From contig PWMQ01000010.1 of the NCBI GenBank assembly GCA_003558125.1, forward strand, positions 33,591 through 97,590: a stretch of 64,000 bases of DNA. Direction: 5' to 3'. Position numbers and translations under genes: made by a program. This stretch comes from Natronospira sp. (GTDB lineage Bacteria; Pseudomonadota; Gammaproteobacteria; Natronospirales; Natronospiraceae). Numbering within the stretch: position 1 is the first letter of the stretch; each line of letters begins with the position of its first letter. Below are positions 28,501-36,659 of the stretch, one piece after another. The notes beneath the pieces are model-generated. The model worked only from the letters and a program-made list of their open reading frames with translations, ran no database searches and was not told the DNA's origin.

Positions 28501-29996
28501 TGATCTTTGATTTAAAGCAGGTCAATCCGGAGGCACTGGTCTCGGTCAAGCTGGTGGCGGCACCCGGGGTGGGTACCATCGCCGCCGGTGTCGCCAAGGC
28601 CTATGCCGACCTGATTACCATCGCCGGCTACGATGGGGGTACCGGCGCCAGTCCTCTGACCTCGGTGAAGTACTGCGGTGGCCCCTGGGAAATGGGCATT
28701 GCAGAGGTCCAGCAGACCCTGCGGGGCAACGATCTGCGCGGGCGTATCCGCTTGCAGGCCGATGGCGGTTTCAAGACCGGTCTGGACGTGATCAAGGCCG
28801 CCTGTCTCGGTGCCGAAAGCTACGGCTTCGGCACTGCTCCCATGATTGCCCTTGGATGTACCTATCTGCGGGTCTGTCACCTCAACAACTGCACCACCGG
28901 GGTGGCCACTCAGGACCAGCGACTGCGTGACGCCTTCCGCGGGACGCCGGAGCGAGTGGTCAATTATTTCTGCTTCATTGCCGAGGAAGTCAGGCGGTGG
29001 ATGGCGGCCATGGGTGTCCGTAGCCTGGACCAGCTTATCGGCCATCCGGAATATCTTGAAAAGATAGCGCCCCAATCCGAGCGCCAACAGGGACTCGATT
29101 TGAGTGCCATACTCTCCGACGGTGGCCTGCCGACGACTCGTCCGCGCCGTTGTGAGCAGGAACGTAATCCGCCCTGGGATCGGGGGGAGCTGGCCGAGGA
29201 AATGCTCGACGATACCCGTCCGTCCATTGAGGCCAATGCCGGTGGCGAATTCCACTACCGCATCGAGAACTATCACCGTTCCATTGGTGGCCGTCTGGCT
29301 GGCGAGATTGCCCGTCACCACGGCAACCAGGGTATGGCCGAGCACCCCCTCAATATCAAGCTGAGCGGCACGGCCGGTCAGAGCTTTGGCGTCTGGAACA
29401 CCGGTGGTCTTCACCTCACCTTGTCCGGAGAGGCCAACGACTATGTCGGCAAGGGAATGACCGGCGGCCGGATCGTCATTCATCCGCCCGAGGGCAGTGT
29501 CATTACGGCCCGGGATTCCGCCATCATCGGCAACACCTGCCTCTATGGGGCCACCGGTGGTGACTTATTCGCCGCCGGCCAGGCGGGTGAGCGTTTTGCC
29601 GTGCGCAATTCCGGGGCAACCGCCGTTGTCGAGGGTTGTGGTGACCATGGCTGTGAGTACATGACCGGCGGCGTGGTGGTGGTACTTGGTGAGACAGGAC
29701 TCAACTTCGGTGCCGGCATGACCGGTGGCTTTGCCTATGTCCTCGATGAACACAGGTACTTCGTTGATCGTTACAACCACGAGCTCATCGATATCCACCG
29801 TATTTCACTGGAATACCTGGAGCAGCATGTTCATTACCTTCGCGAGCTGATAGAGCGTCATGTGGAATACACGGGCAGCGAATGGGGCCAGGAAATCCTG
29901 GATGATTTCCGCGCCTGGATCGGCCGGTTCTGGCTGGTCAAGCCCAAGGCCGAGGATATTGAATCCCTGCTGGATACCTTGAGCAGCGCCGCGTAA
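25521..29996 (+). CDS. gltB: glutamate synthase large subunit
   Basis: Large (alpha) subunit of NADPH glutamate synthase, which turns glutamine and 2-oxoglutarate into two glutamates. The start is GTG 25521, with AGGGAG 8 bp upstream, giving 1491 aa; this leaves a propeptide of about 21 residues before the catalytic N-terminal cysteine C22 (RDSCGFGLV). The glutaminase domain is followed by a central domain, then the FMN-binding synthase domain with ISPPPHHDIYSIEDL. The 3Fe-4S cysteines are in CTYLRVCHLNNCTTG. A C-terminal glycine-rich beta-helix (GGRIVIHPPEG, GATGGDLFAAG) completes the chain. gltD follows 70 bp downstream. Confidence 0.97.
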   Translation: MTDTPADLRNSLYRRHFERDSCGFGLVADMQGRASSSLVQVAVRALERLTHRGAVAADRKTGDGCGLLLRRPEAFLRALAAEQGLDLEDGFAVGCVFLDPQAADAGRAALQTALEAHGLSAAGWRKVPSNPEALGKEAARSQPQIEQVFVDRPAALSDRRFRLALTFARRRAEGMMADNPYFYIPSLSPDTLSYKGLVMPANLPLLYPDLTHPELATASVVFHQRFSTNTLPQWRLAQPFRYLAHNGEINTIAGNRAWAKARERIWIPRGEDGKPLEGWEDMTPFVKMDGSDSESLDNLLEVLIAGGMDLPLAMRVLIPPAWQNDETRPADVRAFFEMVGMHLEAWDGPAGVVLSDGRYAACALDRNGLRPARYCRTDKDIIMLASEAGVMDAAPGEIVEKGRLGPGQMIAVDTAKGRLIYPDELDREIAARWPARQWLKDGTTWIGSILVDETLSIEPLEAEALARAEKLFGLSFEERDHILRPLALNEAEAVGSMGDDTPLPMLSRRQRSLYDGFRQQFAQVTNPPIDPLRERLVMSLETRLGPELNPFEPGPRLGERVLMGSPVLSTRKFELIRALDPERWPRHEINLNVERGLGQKAAVARLTEEAEAAVRDGARILILSDRAIARDQLPVHALLATGAINRRLVETGLRASVNLVVETATARDPHHFACLIGYGATAVHPWLAYEVIADMVRSGELDPQRRREPGRAFRRGIRKGLFKILSKMGISTIASYRGAALFEIVGLNDEVVDCCFAGTTSRIGGVGFADLDRDQRQLADRAWDSRALRDQGGLLKWIHDGEYHAWNPAVVHALQRAVRSGEWSDWEAFQQLVNDRPPMVLRDMMQPRQASEPVPLEEVEPIEKILPRFDTAAMSLGALSPEAHEALAIAMNRIGGRSNSGEGGEDAARFRDERISKIKQVASGRFGVTAEYLVNAEVLQIKMAQGAKPGEGGQLPGHKVNQLIARLRYARPGVALISPPPHHDIYSIEDLAQLIFDLKQVNPEALVSVKLVAAPGVGTIAAGVAKAYADLITIAGYDGGTGASPLTSVKYCGGPWEMGIAEVQQTLRGNDLRGRIRLQADGGFKTGLDVIKAACLGAESYGFGTAPMIALGCTYLRVCHLNNCTTGVATQDQRLRDAFRGTPERVVNYFCFIAEEVRRWMAAMGVRSLDQLIGHPEYLEKIAPQSERQQGLDLSAILSDGGLPTTRPRRCEQERNPPWDRGELAEEMLDDTRPSIEANAGGEFHYRIENYHRSIGGRLAGEIARHHGNQGMAEHPLNIKLSGTAGQSFGVWNTGGLHLTLSGEANDYVGKGMTGGRIVIHPPEGSVITARDSAIIGNTCLYGATGGDLFAAGQAGERFAVRNSGATAVVEGCGDHGCEYMTGGVVVVLGETGLNFGAGMTGGFAYVLDEHRYFVDRYNHELIDIHRISLEYLEQHVHYLRELIERHVEYTGSEWGQEILDDFRAWIGRFWLVKPKAEDIESLLDTLSSAA

Positions 29997-30015
29997 ATGA
30001 ACACCTTGGAAATGA

Positions 30016-31524
<1,509 letters not shown>

Positions 31525-31551
31525 AGAAGCATCTGATTACACAACGGTTTT

Positions 31552-32475
31552 TCAATGGGAAACGGCCTGGCAGGGTTCTCGGCCCTGGTCCAGATTGGCA
31601 ATGATCTCCAGCAGGTCCTGCCTGAATCGTTCCGCCTCCGGGGGTGGAATCGGCCTGAAGAGTCGAATGCCCTTCTCTGCCCGTTCCCTTTCAATCCGGT
31701 TCAACATCCCTTCCGCAATGGCCTTGGCTTCCGCGAAACCCTCGGAATCAAGCTGTCGCCCCATGTGCCCTGGATCAGGATCCTCCATCTCCCGAAGATT
31801 CATGGCCACCAGCGGTGCCATGGGACCGTCCAGTTTCACATAGAGTCGCTGATAAGCCACCAGCTGGATCAGGTTCCGCTTTGAACGCTCCGAGGGCGAC
31901 AAATCGGAATCCGAAGTCAGATGATGCCAGGGCATTTGTAGTACGACACTGGTGTAGCCATTTACCACGGCCTGCCAGAGCCGCTCTTCAGCCGCTTCCC
32001 ATTTGCCTTTCTCCAACAGGCGCTCGCCGAGTACCAGTTGTGCCTTGGCATCATTGGCATTATCTGACAGCGACGCCAGATCTGTATCCGAATAGGTCGC
32101 ATAGTCGCCAAAACGCTCTTGTCCCAGTGGCCCGGTGGGATTGATCTCGCCGTAATAGCCATAACCTTCCAACCACTGGCTCAGTGCCCGTTCTTCCATC
32201 GGACTGAGATTGGCAATCCAGAGCTCCGACTCATCGAAACAGTCTTGCTCAAGATCATTAGCCTCCATCACGTCCTTCTCTTCCCTGTCCAATGGGACCG
32301 ACCCGTCTCCATGGGTTTGTTCAATGGCCGACGTTTCTTCAGCCAGTGTTCCATTTTCATCGGCAACTTCCGCTGTTTCATACTTCGGTTCTGACTCGCC
32401 GACAGCCACAGGCCACTGCCAGGCCAGACCGGCAAGGAGGAGAATCAACATTGAGCCAATCAATATCCTCTTCAT
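31552..32475 (-). CDS. secreted protein of unknown function, paralogue of the next gene
   Basis: 307 aa with an N-terminal signal segment (MKRILIGSMLILLLAGLAW) and then a hydrophilic acidic region. The central part (SPMEERALSQWLEGYGYYG ... FGDYATYSDTDLASLSDNANDAKAQLVLGERLL) resembles the protein at 32607-33317 position by position (EERQLEIDQWLMGRGY ... FGEYGMMPLDRLSSVAADGDHRARYILGRRL). The ALVLG..LL..GKWEAAEERLWQAVVNGY segment looks like a Sel1 or TPR helical repeat. One gene arose from the other by duplication. No family was recognised. The stop lies 27 bp from the gltD stop (convergent). Confidence 0.65.
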   Translation of the reverse strand: MKRILIGSMLILLLAGLAWQWPVAVGESEPKYETAEVADENGTLAEETSAIEQTHGDGSVPLDREEKDVMEANDLEQDCFDESELWIANLSPMEERALSQWLEGYGYYGEINPTGPLGQERFGDYATYSDTDLASLSDNANDAKAQLVLGERLLEKGKWEAAEERLWQAVVNGYTSVVLQMPWHHLTSDSDLSPSERSKRNLIQLVAYQRLYVKLDGPMAPLVAMNLREMEDPDPGHMGRQLDSEGFAEAKAIAEGMLNRIERERAEKGIRLFRPIPPPEAERFRQDLLEIIANLDQGREPCQAVSH

Positions 32476-32606
32476 TTACATTCCCTGGGGAAACCAAGCT
32501 ATCGCTTTGACCTTGCTCGAACTGAAGGAAGCCCTGTATAGAGGTTCCCAGAATTCACCGGAGGCAAGGCGAAACCGGTCTGGACGGACCATCGCTGGGT
32601 CGACAG

Positions 32607-33317
32607 TTACATCTGCAGCAATCTTTGCAAATCAGCAATGATGTCGTCGTGGAACCAGGGGCGCTCGTCCTCAACATCAAGTTCACGCACATGGCGTTCC
32701 TGGCGAATAGCCTCATAATGCTCTTCCGCGAGTTCACGGGCCTGTTCAAGCTCCTGTTCATCCACGCCGAGCATGGGATTGTCCGAATAGATATTACTGA
32801 CTGCCTGGGTGACAGGATCATTCATCAGCATGCCAAGCTCCAGCCAGCCATGCATGGCAATGCGATGCTCGGAGCGCCCTTCCGGGGTGCGTCCGGGTGC
32901 AAACATCTGCTGTAGCGAGAGTTGGCTCAAGTGAAAGGTCGCTGCTGAATAACCATGGACGAGAGATTGCTGCAGATGCCTCTCACCCTGTTCAAGGGCG
33001 GCCTCTCGGTCCTCGACTTCCTCATCCGCAGGATCAACCAGGCGCCGGCCCAGAATATAGCGTGCCCGGTGGTCCCCATCAGCGGCGACGGACGACAGAC
33101 GGTCAAGCGGCATCATCCCATACTCGCCAAAGTCCTCTTCGGCGCCGGGACCCTTGGAAATGGGAGCCTTGTACCCTCGCCCCATCAGCCATTGATCGAT
33201 CTCAAGCTGCCGCTCTTCATCCAGCTCAGTGAACCAAAGGCCTGACTGCCAACCCTCCCCACTCGCCACCAGCGGCAAGCAGATGAATCCAATCAAAAGC
33301 AGCAAAACCATTCGCAT
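32607..33317 (-). CDS. secreted protein of unknown function, paralogue of the preceding gene
   Basis: 236 aa starting with a clear signal peptide (MRMVLLLLIGFICLPLVASGE). It shares with the 31552-32475 protein the segment from the Q/EWL..GY motif to the Sel1-like repeat (EQGERHLQQSLVHGYSAATFHLSQL). The C-terminus is charged and helical. The start ATG 33317 has an AGGGGAA site. The two genes are 131 bp apart on the same strand, and this one is upstream. It diverges from the RNA ligase gene across 123 bp. Confidence 0.65.
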   Translation of the reverse strand: MRMVLLLLIGFICLPLVASGEGWQSGLWFTELDEERQLEIDQWLMGRGYKAPISKGPGAEEDFGEYGMMPLDRLSSVAADGDHRARYILGRRLVDPADEEVEDREAALEQGERHLQQSLVHGYSAATFHLSQLSLQQMFAPGRTPEGRSEHRIAMHGWLELGMLMNDPVTQAVSNIYSDNPMLGVDEQELEQARELAEEHYEAIRQERHVRELDVEDERPWFHDDIIADLQRLLQM

Positions 33318-33440
33318 AGCCTGTTCCCCTCAAGATCATCCCGCAGGCACGGCACACCATCGCCCTCCGGCGGGCAAATCTGTAGCATTGGAAAAACCAT
33401 TCTGTCAGTCCTGAGCGAGACTGCCAACTAGAGGGATGCC

Positions 33441-34547
33441 ATGAGCCTGCTGGATTCCGACAGCCTGAAGCGTGCCCAGGATCAGGGCAAGGCCGATCAC
33501 AGGCAGTTTCAGGATATTGGCTATACCCGGATAACTGATCAGATAAAGAAGGTCCCCAAGGGCAGTGTGGTTCTGGAAGATGGCAGCATCATTCCGGGAT
33601 ATCCTTCCATCGCTCGCATTCAGGCCCTTGACCCGGGTCTTTCCAAGCAGTTTGCGGGGCCCTTCTGGGCGGAAGAGAAGATGGACGGCTTCAACATCCG
33701 CATCTTCCGGCACGGTGAACAGGTCTATGCCCTGTCACGGGGGGGGTTCATTTGTCCCTTTGCCACTGATCGCATGCTGGATCTCCTTGATGAGGGTATT
33801 TTCCAGGATCATCCCGATCTTGTTCTTTGTGCCGAGCTGGTTGGACCCGATAACCCCTACCTGGAGGGGCACTCGCCCCAGGTCCAGGAAGATGTGGGAC
33901 TGTTTGTCTTCGACATGATGGAAAAGAATCGGGAAGGCTTTCTGACCCAGTCACGGCGGATGGAATTGCTGGATCAATATGCCTTGCCCAGGGCGGAGAT
34001 ATTCGGCCGATTCACCGCCGGGCAGCGCCCCGAGATCGCCGACTTGATCCTGCGCCTGGATGAAGAGGGCAAGGAGGGTCTGGTTCTGAAGCCCGAGGAC
34101 CAGGGTCAGCGTGCCAAGTATGTGACCGGGCGCTCAAACACATATGATTTCAGCGTTACCGGCCAGGGCCTACTGGATCTTCCCCCGGAGTACTTTACCA
34201 ACCGTTTGCTGCGCATGGGCCTGTTCATGGCCGAGCACGGCCAGCAGCAGGACCATGAGCGGCTGGCGGAATTGGGTCATGCCTTGATGCTGGGCTTATT
34301 TCGCGGCATTGATATCTCACGTCGGCAAAGCCGCGTCGGCTCCCTTTATCGTTGCCGTTTCAATCGGCGCGACAGTGCCGACGCCTTCATCCGGCATATC
34401 GAGGAAACCGGTGGTGATCGGGTCAAGGTCTACAAGGGCATGCCGAAGCGCCAGGGTGATTACTGGCTGCTGGAATTCGAGCGTGTGCACCAGCGAATGA
34501 CCGGCTTTCTGAACCAGGCTCTGCAGGGTGGTCGGCAATTTGACTGA
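33441..34547 (+). CDS. ATP-dependent RNA ligase of the archaeal Rnl3 (Pab1020) type
   Basis: Predicted RNA ligase, 368 aa, that would join 5'-phosphate and 3'-hydroxyl RNA ends through a lysyl-AMP intermediate. Nucleotidyltransferase motifs are in order: motif I EEKMDGFN, with K80 as the AMP-accepting lysine; motif III-like CAELVGPDNPY; motif IV EGLVLKPED; and motif V RAKYVTGRSN. A helical C-terminal domain follows (about 240-368), as in the homodimeric archaeal enzymes and unlike T4 Rnl1 or Rnl2. AELVGPDNPY and the tail are what I know from the Pab1020 family (TIGR01209), which is mostly archaeal. It faces the gene of its family 'partner' protein downstream. Ligase activity is well supported; the substrate in this cell is unknown. 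Confidence 0.85.
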   Translation: MSLLDSDSLKRAQDQGKADHRQFQDIGYTRITDQIKKVPKGSVVLEDGSIIPGYPSIARIQALDPGLSKQFAGPFWAEEKMDGFNIRIFRHGEQVYALSRGGFICPFATDRMLDLLDEGIFQDHPDLVLCAELVGPDNPYLEGHSPQVQEDVGLFVFDMMEKNREGFLTQSRRMELLDQYALPRAEIFGRFTAGQRPEIADLILRLDEEGKEGLVLKPEDQGQRAKYVTGRSNTYDFSVTGQGLLDLPPEYFTNRLLRMGLFMAEHGQQQDHERLAELGHALMLGLFRGIDISRRQSRVGSLYRCRFNRRDSADAFIRHIEETGGDRVKVYKGMPKRQGDYWLLEFERVHQRMTGFLNQALQGGRQFD

Positions 34548-34559
34548 CCAATCCCCGTA

Positions 34560-34578
34560 CACAGGGCCACACCCTGTG
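34560..34578. terminator. short hairpin between the convergent RNA ligase and partner genes
   Basis: CACAGGG / CCCTGTG pairs around a 5-nt loop, 13 bp after the ligase stop and 14 bp before the partner stop. It has no T run. It could be a weak bidirectional terminator. Confidence 0.35.
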
Positions 34579-34591
34579 CGCGGATCGTCTG

Positions 34592-35176
34592 CTAGGAGCG
34601 CTGCGTGCCCAGGTTCTCCATGATGCGGCGCAGATATTCCGGGGTCACCAGTTTCACCCCCACACGATTGGCGAACTTGCGCATGCCCTGGTCGGCGGAG
34701 GCCAGCTCTGCATCCAGCTCCATGGCCAATAGCACCACGTCCACGTCCTCCCGAGAATCCAGCAGGCCCTTGCGCATGGCGCTGCGGAAGCGCTCACGCA
34801 GCTCGGTGATGATCTCCGGCTCCATGGTCGACAGTTCACCGGCCCGTTTGGTGTGCTCTTCGGCAATACGCAGGCCCCGATCGATCCGCTCGCGGACCTC
34901 GTTGATGAACTCATACATCACTTCCGCCGGGATGGTCAGCTGAAAGCGGCGGGGTGAGCGAATCCAGACCTCGGTTTCGAAATCCGCCGCCAGTTCTCCC
35001 ATCTCACGGACCCGCTGAAACTCTTCATAGACCGACAGAGGCATGTAAAACTCGGTGGGCGTTTCCCGGGCAAGAGACAGGAATACCCGGATGCATTCCA
35101 TGGGGTCATCGGAAAATTGCGCCATGGTGGTGGGATTGGTGAAGATGCTGGTGTCCAGCACGAATCGGCGCATCAT
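34592..35176 (-). CDS. PIN-like 'RNA ligase partner' family protein
   Basis: 194 aa from ATG 35176, with GGGAG 5 bp upstream; the frame extends further upstream without a better start. The fold is PIN-like. It has N-terminal FVLDTSIFTNP with the first acidic residue, then YMPLSVYEEFQRV, and near the end DSREDVDVVLLAMELDAELASADQGMRKFANRVGVKLVTPEYL with the other acidic positions. This layout matches, from memory, the UPF0278 / TIGR03875 family, defined by co-occurrence with the Pab1020-type RNA ligase. That ligase is the convergent neighbour here, 44 bp away. It may be an RNA nuclease or a non-catalytic partner. The gene diverges from a TPR-methyltransferase gene. Family call good; activity unknown. 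Confidence 0.8.
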   Translation of the reverse strand: MMRRFVLDTSIFTNPTTMAQFSDDPMECIRVFLSLARETPTEFYMPLSVYEEFQRVREMGELAADFETEVWIRSPRRFQLTIPAEVMYEFINEVRERIDRGLRIAEEHTKRAGELSTMEPEIITELRERFRSAMRKGLLDSREDVDVVLLAMELDAELASADQGMRKFANRVGVKLVTPEYLRRIMENLGTQRS

Positions 35177-35317
35177 GGTTACTCCCGGCATTCCAGTGTC
35201 TTCGCCAAGCTTGGCTTGGGCGCCGCGATAGGTCAATCCCGCTGCAGGCCGGTGGTCGTGCTGTCACGGTGGCCTGATTCTTTGTAAAGTACCCGCTTTT
35301 CCCCGGATGAGCAGCAC

Positions 35318-36610
35318 ATGTCGGAACAACCGTTAGCTGAAATTACCAAGGCCGTCGAAGCCGGCCGTCTCCAGGAGGCGGTCGCCGCTCTGGCTGAATA
35401 CCTGCAGGCCGAGCCGGGCGACCCCAATGCCTGGTTTCTGCAAAGCCGGGCCAGTCTGGCACAGGGCAAGCCAGAGGCTGCCTGGCAGGCTGCCCGTCAG
35501 GCACTGGCGATCGCGCCAGACAGCCCCAATCTTCGTTACGCGGTGGGTAATCTGGGCCTTCGCCTGGCCCGCTATCCGGAGGCCCTGGATATTCTCGATA
35601 AGCTCCCAAGACCGCTGTCGCCCGACCAGCAATACCGCCTGGCCCAGGCCTGTTGGGGGGCCGGCCAATACAAGCAGTCACTGGAGCATTTCGAATACGC
35701 CGCGGACAATGCGCCCCAGGTCCACGAGATTTCCATCGCCCTGGCCCGGGCCTATGTCGCCCTGGGGCGGGATGAGCATGCCATCTGGGTGCTGGAACGA
35801 CTGCCCCTGGGAGACCAGGCCGAGCTGCTGGCGGCGATCTATCGCTTCGATCACGATGACCTGGCGGGCAGTGCCGAGCGCATTCGTGGCGCGGGTAAGG
35901 AAGGGGATCCCCTGCGCCAGACCGCACTGGCCGGGATTGCCCTGCTTCAGGGCGACGACGCCGGGGCCGAGGCCCTGATCCGGGACCTGCCCGACGGCGG
36001 GGGATGGCCGGCCCGTGTGGAGTCAATGCGCTATGCCCGGGACCATGGTCCCGATGCCCGCTGGTTTACCACTCCGGTGCCCATGCTGGAAACGGGCCTG
36101 GCCGCCCAGGCGGAAGATGGGCTGATCCTGGAGTTCGGTGTTCAGTATGGGCGCAGCCTGAACCAGATTGCGGTTCGGAGCCAGGGCACGGTTCACGGTT
36201 TTGATAGCTTCCAGGGCCTGCCGGACAGCGAGGGTGTCTTTCGGGCCGGCAGCCAGGCGGCGCCGGGCGGGCCGACGCATCTGGCCAACAATGCCCGTCT
36301 GTATACCGGGCTTTTCCAGCAGACCCTGCCCGCGTTTCTGGCCGAGACCGACGGTCTGCTGAGCTTCGTTCACATGGACTGCGCCCTGGCCAGCTCCACC
36401 GAACAGGTGCTGGAGCTGCTCAAGCCCCGAATGCAGTCCGGCACCGTGCTCTTGTTCGGTGATTATCTGGCCTACCCCGGCTGGCAGGATGGTCAGTATC
36501 GGGCCTGGCAACGCTTTGCCGACGCGGCGGGTATCCGCTACGAATACCTGGGTTTTTCCCCGATCACCGAGACCAGGGCCCTGCTGCGCATCACCGGAAT
36601 CAGCGCCTGA
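35318..36610 (+). CDS. TPR-repeat protein fused to a class I methyltransferase-like domain
   Basis: 430 aa. Residues 1-225 form TPR repeats (AAWQAARQALAIAPDSPNLRYAVG, QYKQSLEHFEYAADNAPQVHEISIALARAY). The C-terminal part has the SAM-binding pattern of the TylF / Methyltransf_24 type: LILEFGVQYGRSLNQIA (glycine-rich loop), VHGFDSFQGLP, then FVHMDCALASSTEQVLELLKPRMQSGTVLLFGDY. Relatives methylate sugars or other small molecules, often with cell-surface polysaccharide genes. Here the neighbours are the RNA ligase partner (divergent, 141-bp gap) and an amidohydrolase. Substrate unknown. A strong hairpin follows the stop. Confidence 0.75.
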   Translation: MSEQPLAEITKAVEAGRLQEAVAALAEYLQAEPGDPNAWFLQSRASLAQGKPEAAWQAARQALAIAPDSPNLRYAVGNLGLRLARYPEALDILDKLPRPLSPDQQYRLAQACWGAGQYKQSLEHFEYAADNAPQVHEISIALARAYVALGRDEHAIWVLERLPLGDQAELLAAIYRFDHDDLAGSAERIRGAGKEGDPLRQTALAGIALLQGDDAGAEALIRDLPDGGGWPARVESMRYARDHGPDARWFTTPVPMLETGLAAQAEDGLILEFGVQYGRSLNQIAVRSQGTVHGFDSFQGLPDSEGVFRAGSQAAPGGPTHLANNARLYTGLFQQTLPAFLAETDGLLSFVHMDCALASSTEQVLELLKPRMQSGTVLLFGDYLAYPGWQDGQYRAWQRFADAAGIRYEYLGFSPITETRALLRITGISA

Positions 36611-36611
36611 T

Positions 36612-36652
36612 CCGGCCCGGCTCGCCACACGCAGGGCGAGCCGGGCCGGTTT
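36612..36652 (+). terminator. strong hairpin terminator after the TPR-methyltransferase gene
   Basis: A perfect 15-bp GC stem (36612-36626 with 36635-36649) with an 8-nt loop starts 2 bp after the stop and is followed by TTT. It lies between convergent genes. Confidence 0.75.
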
Positions 36653-36659
36653 CCCTGGC

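Noticed and set aside
33441..34547. ATP-dependent DNA ligase
   Set aside because: There is no OB-fold region with DNA-ligase motif VI, and motif I with the AELVGPDNPY segment belongs to the Pab1020-type RNA ligases.
34592..35176. VapC toxin of a toxin-antitoxin pair
   Set aside because: There is no small antitoxin gene beside it, the protein is longer than usual VapC, and its motifs fit the RNA ligase partner family better.
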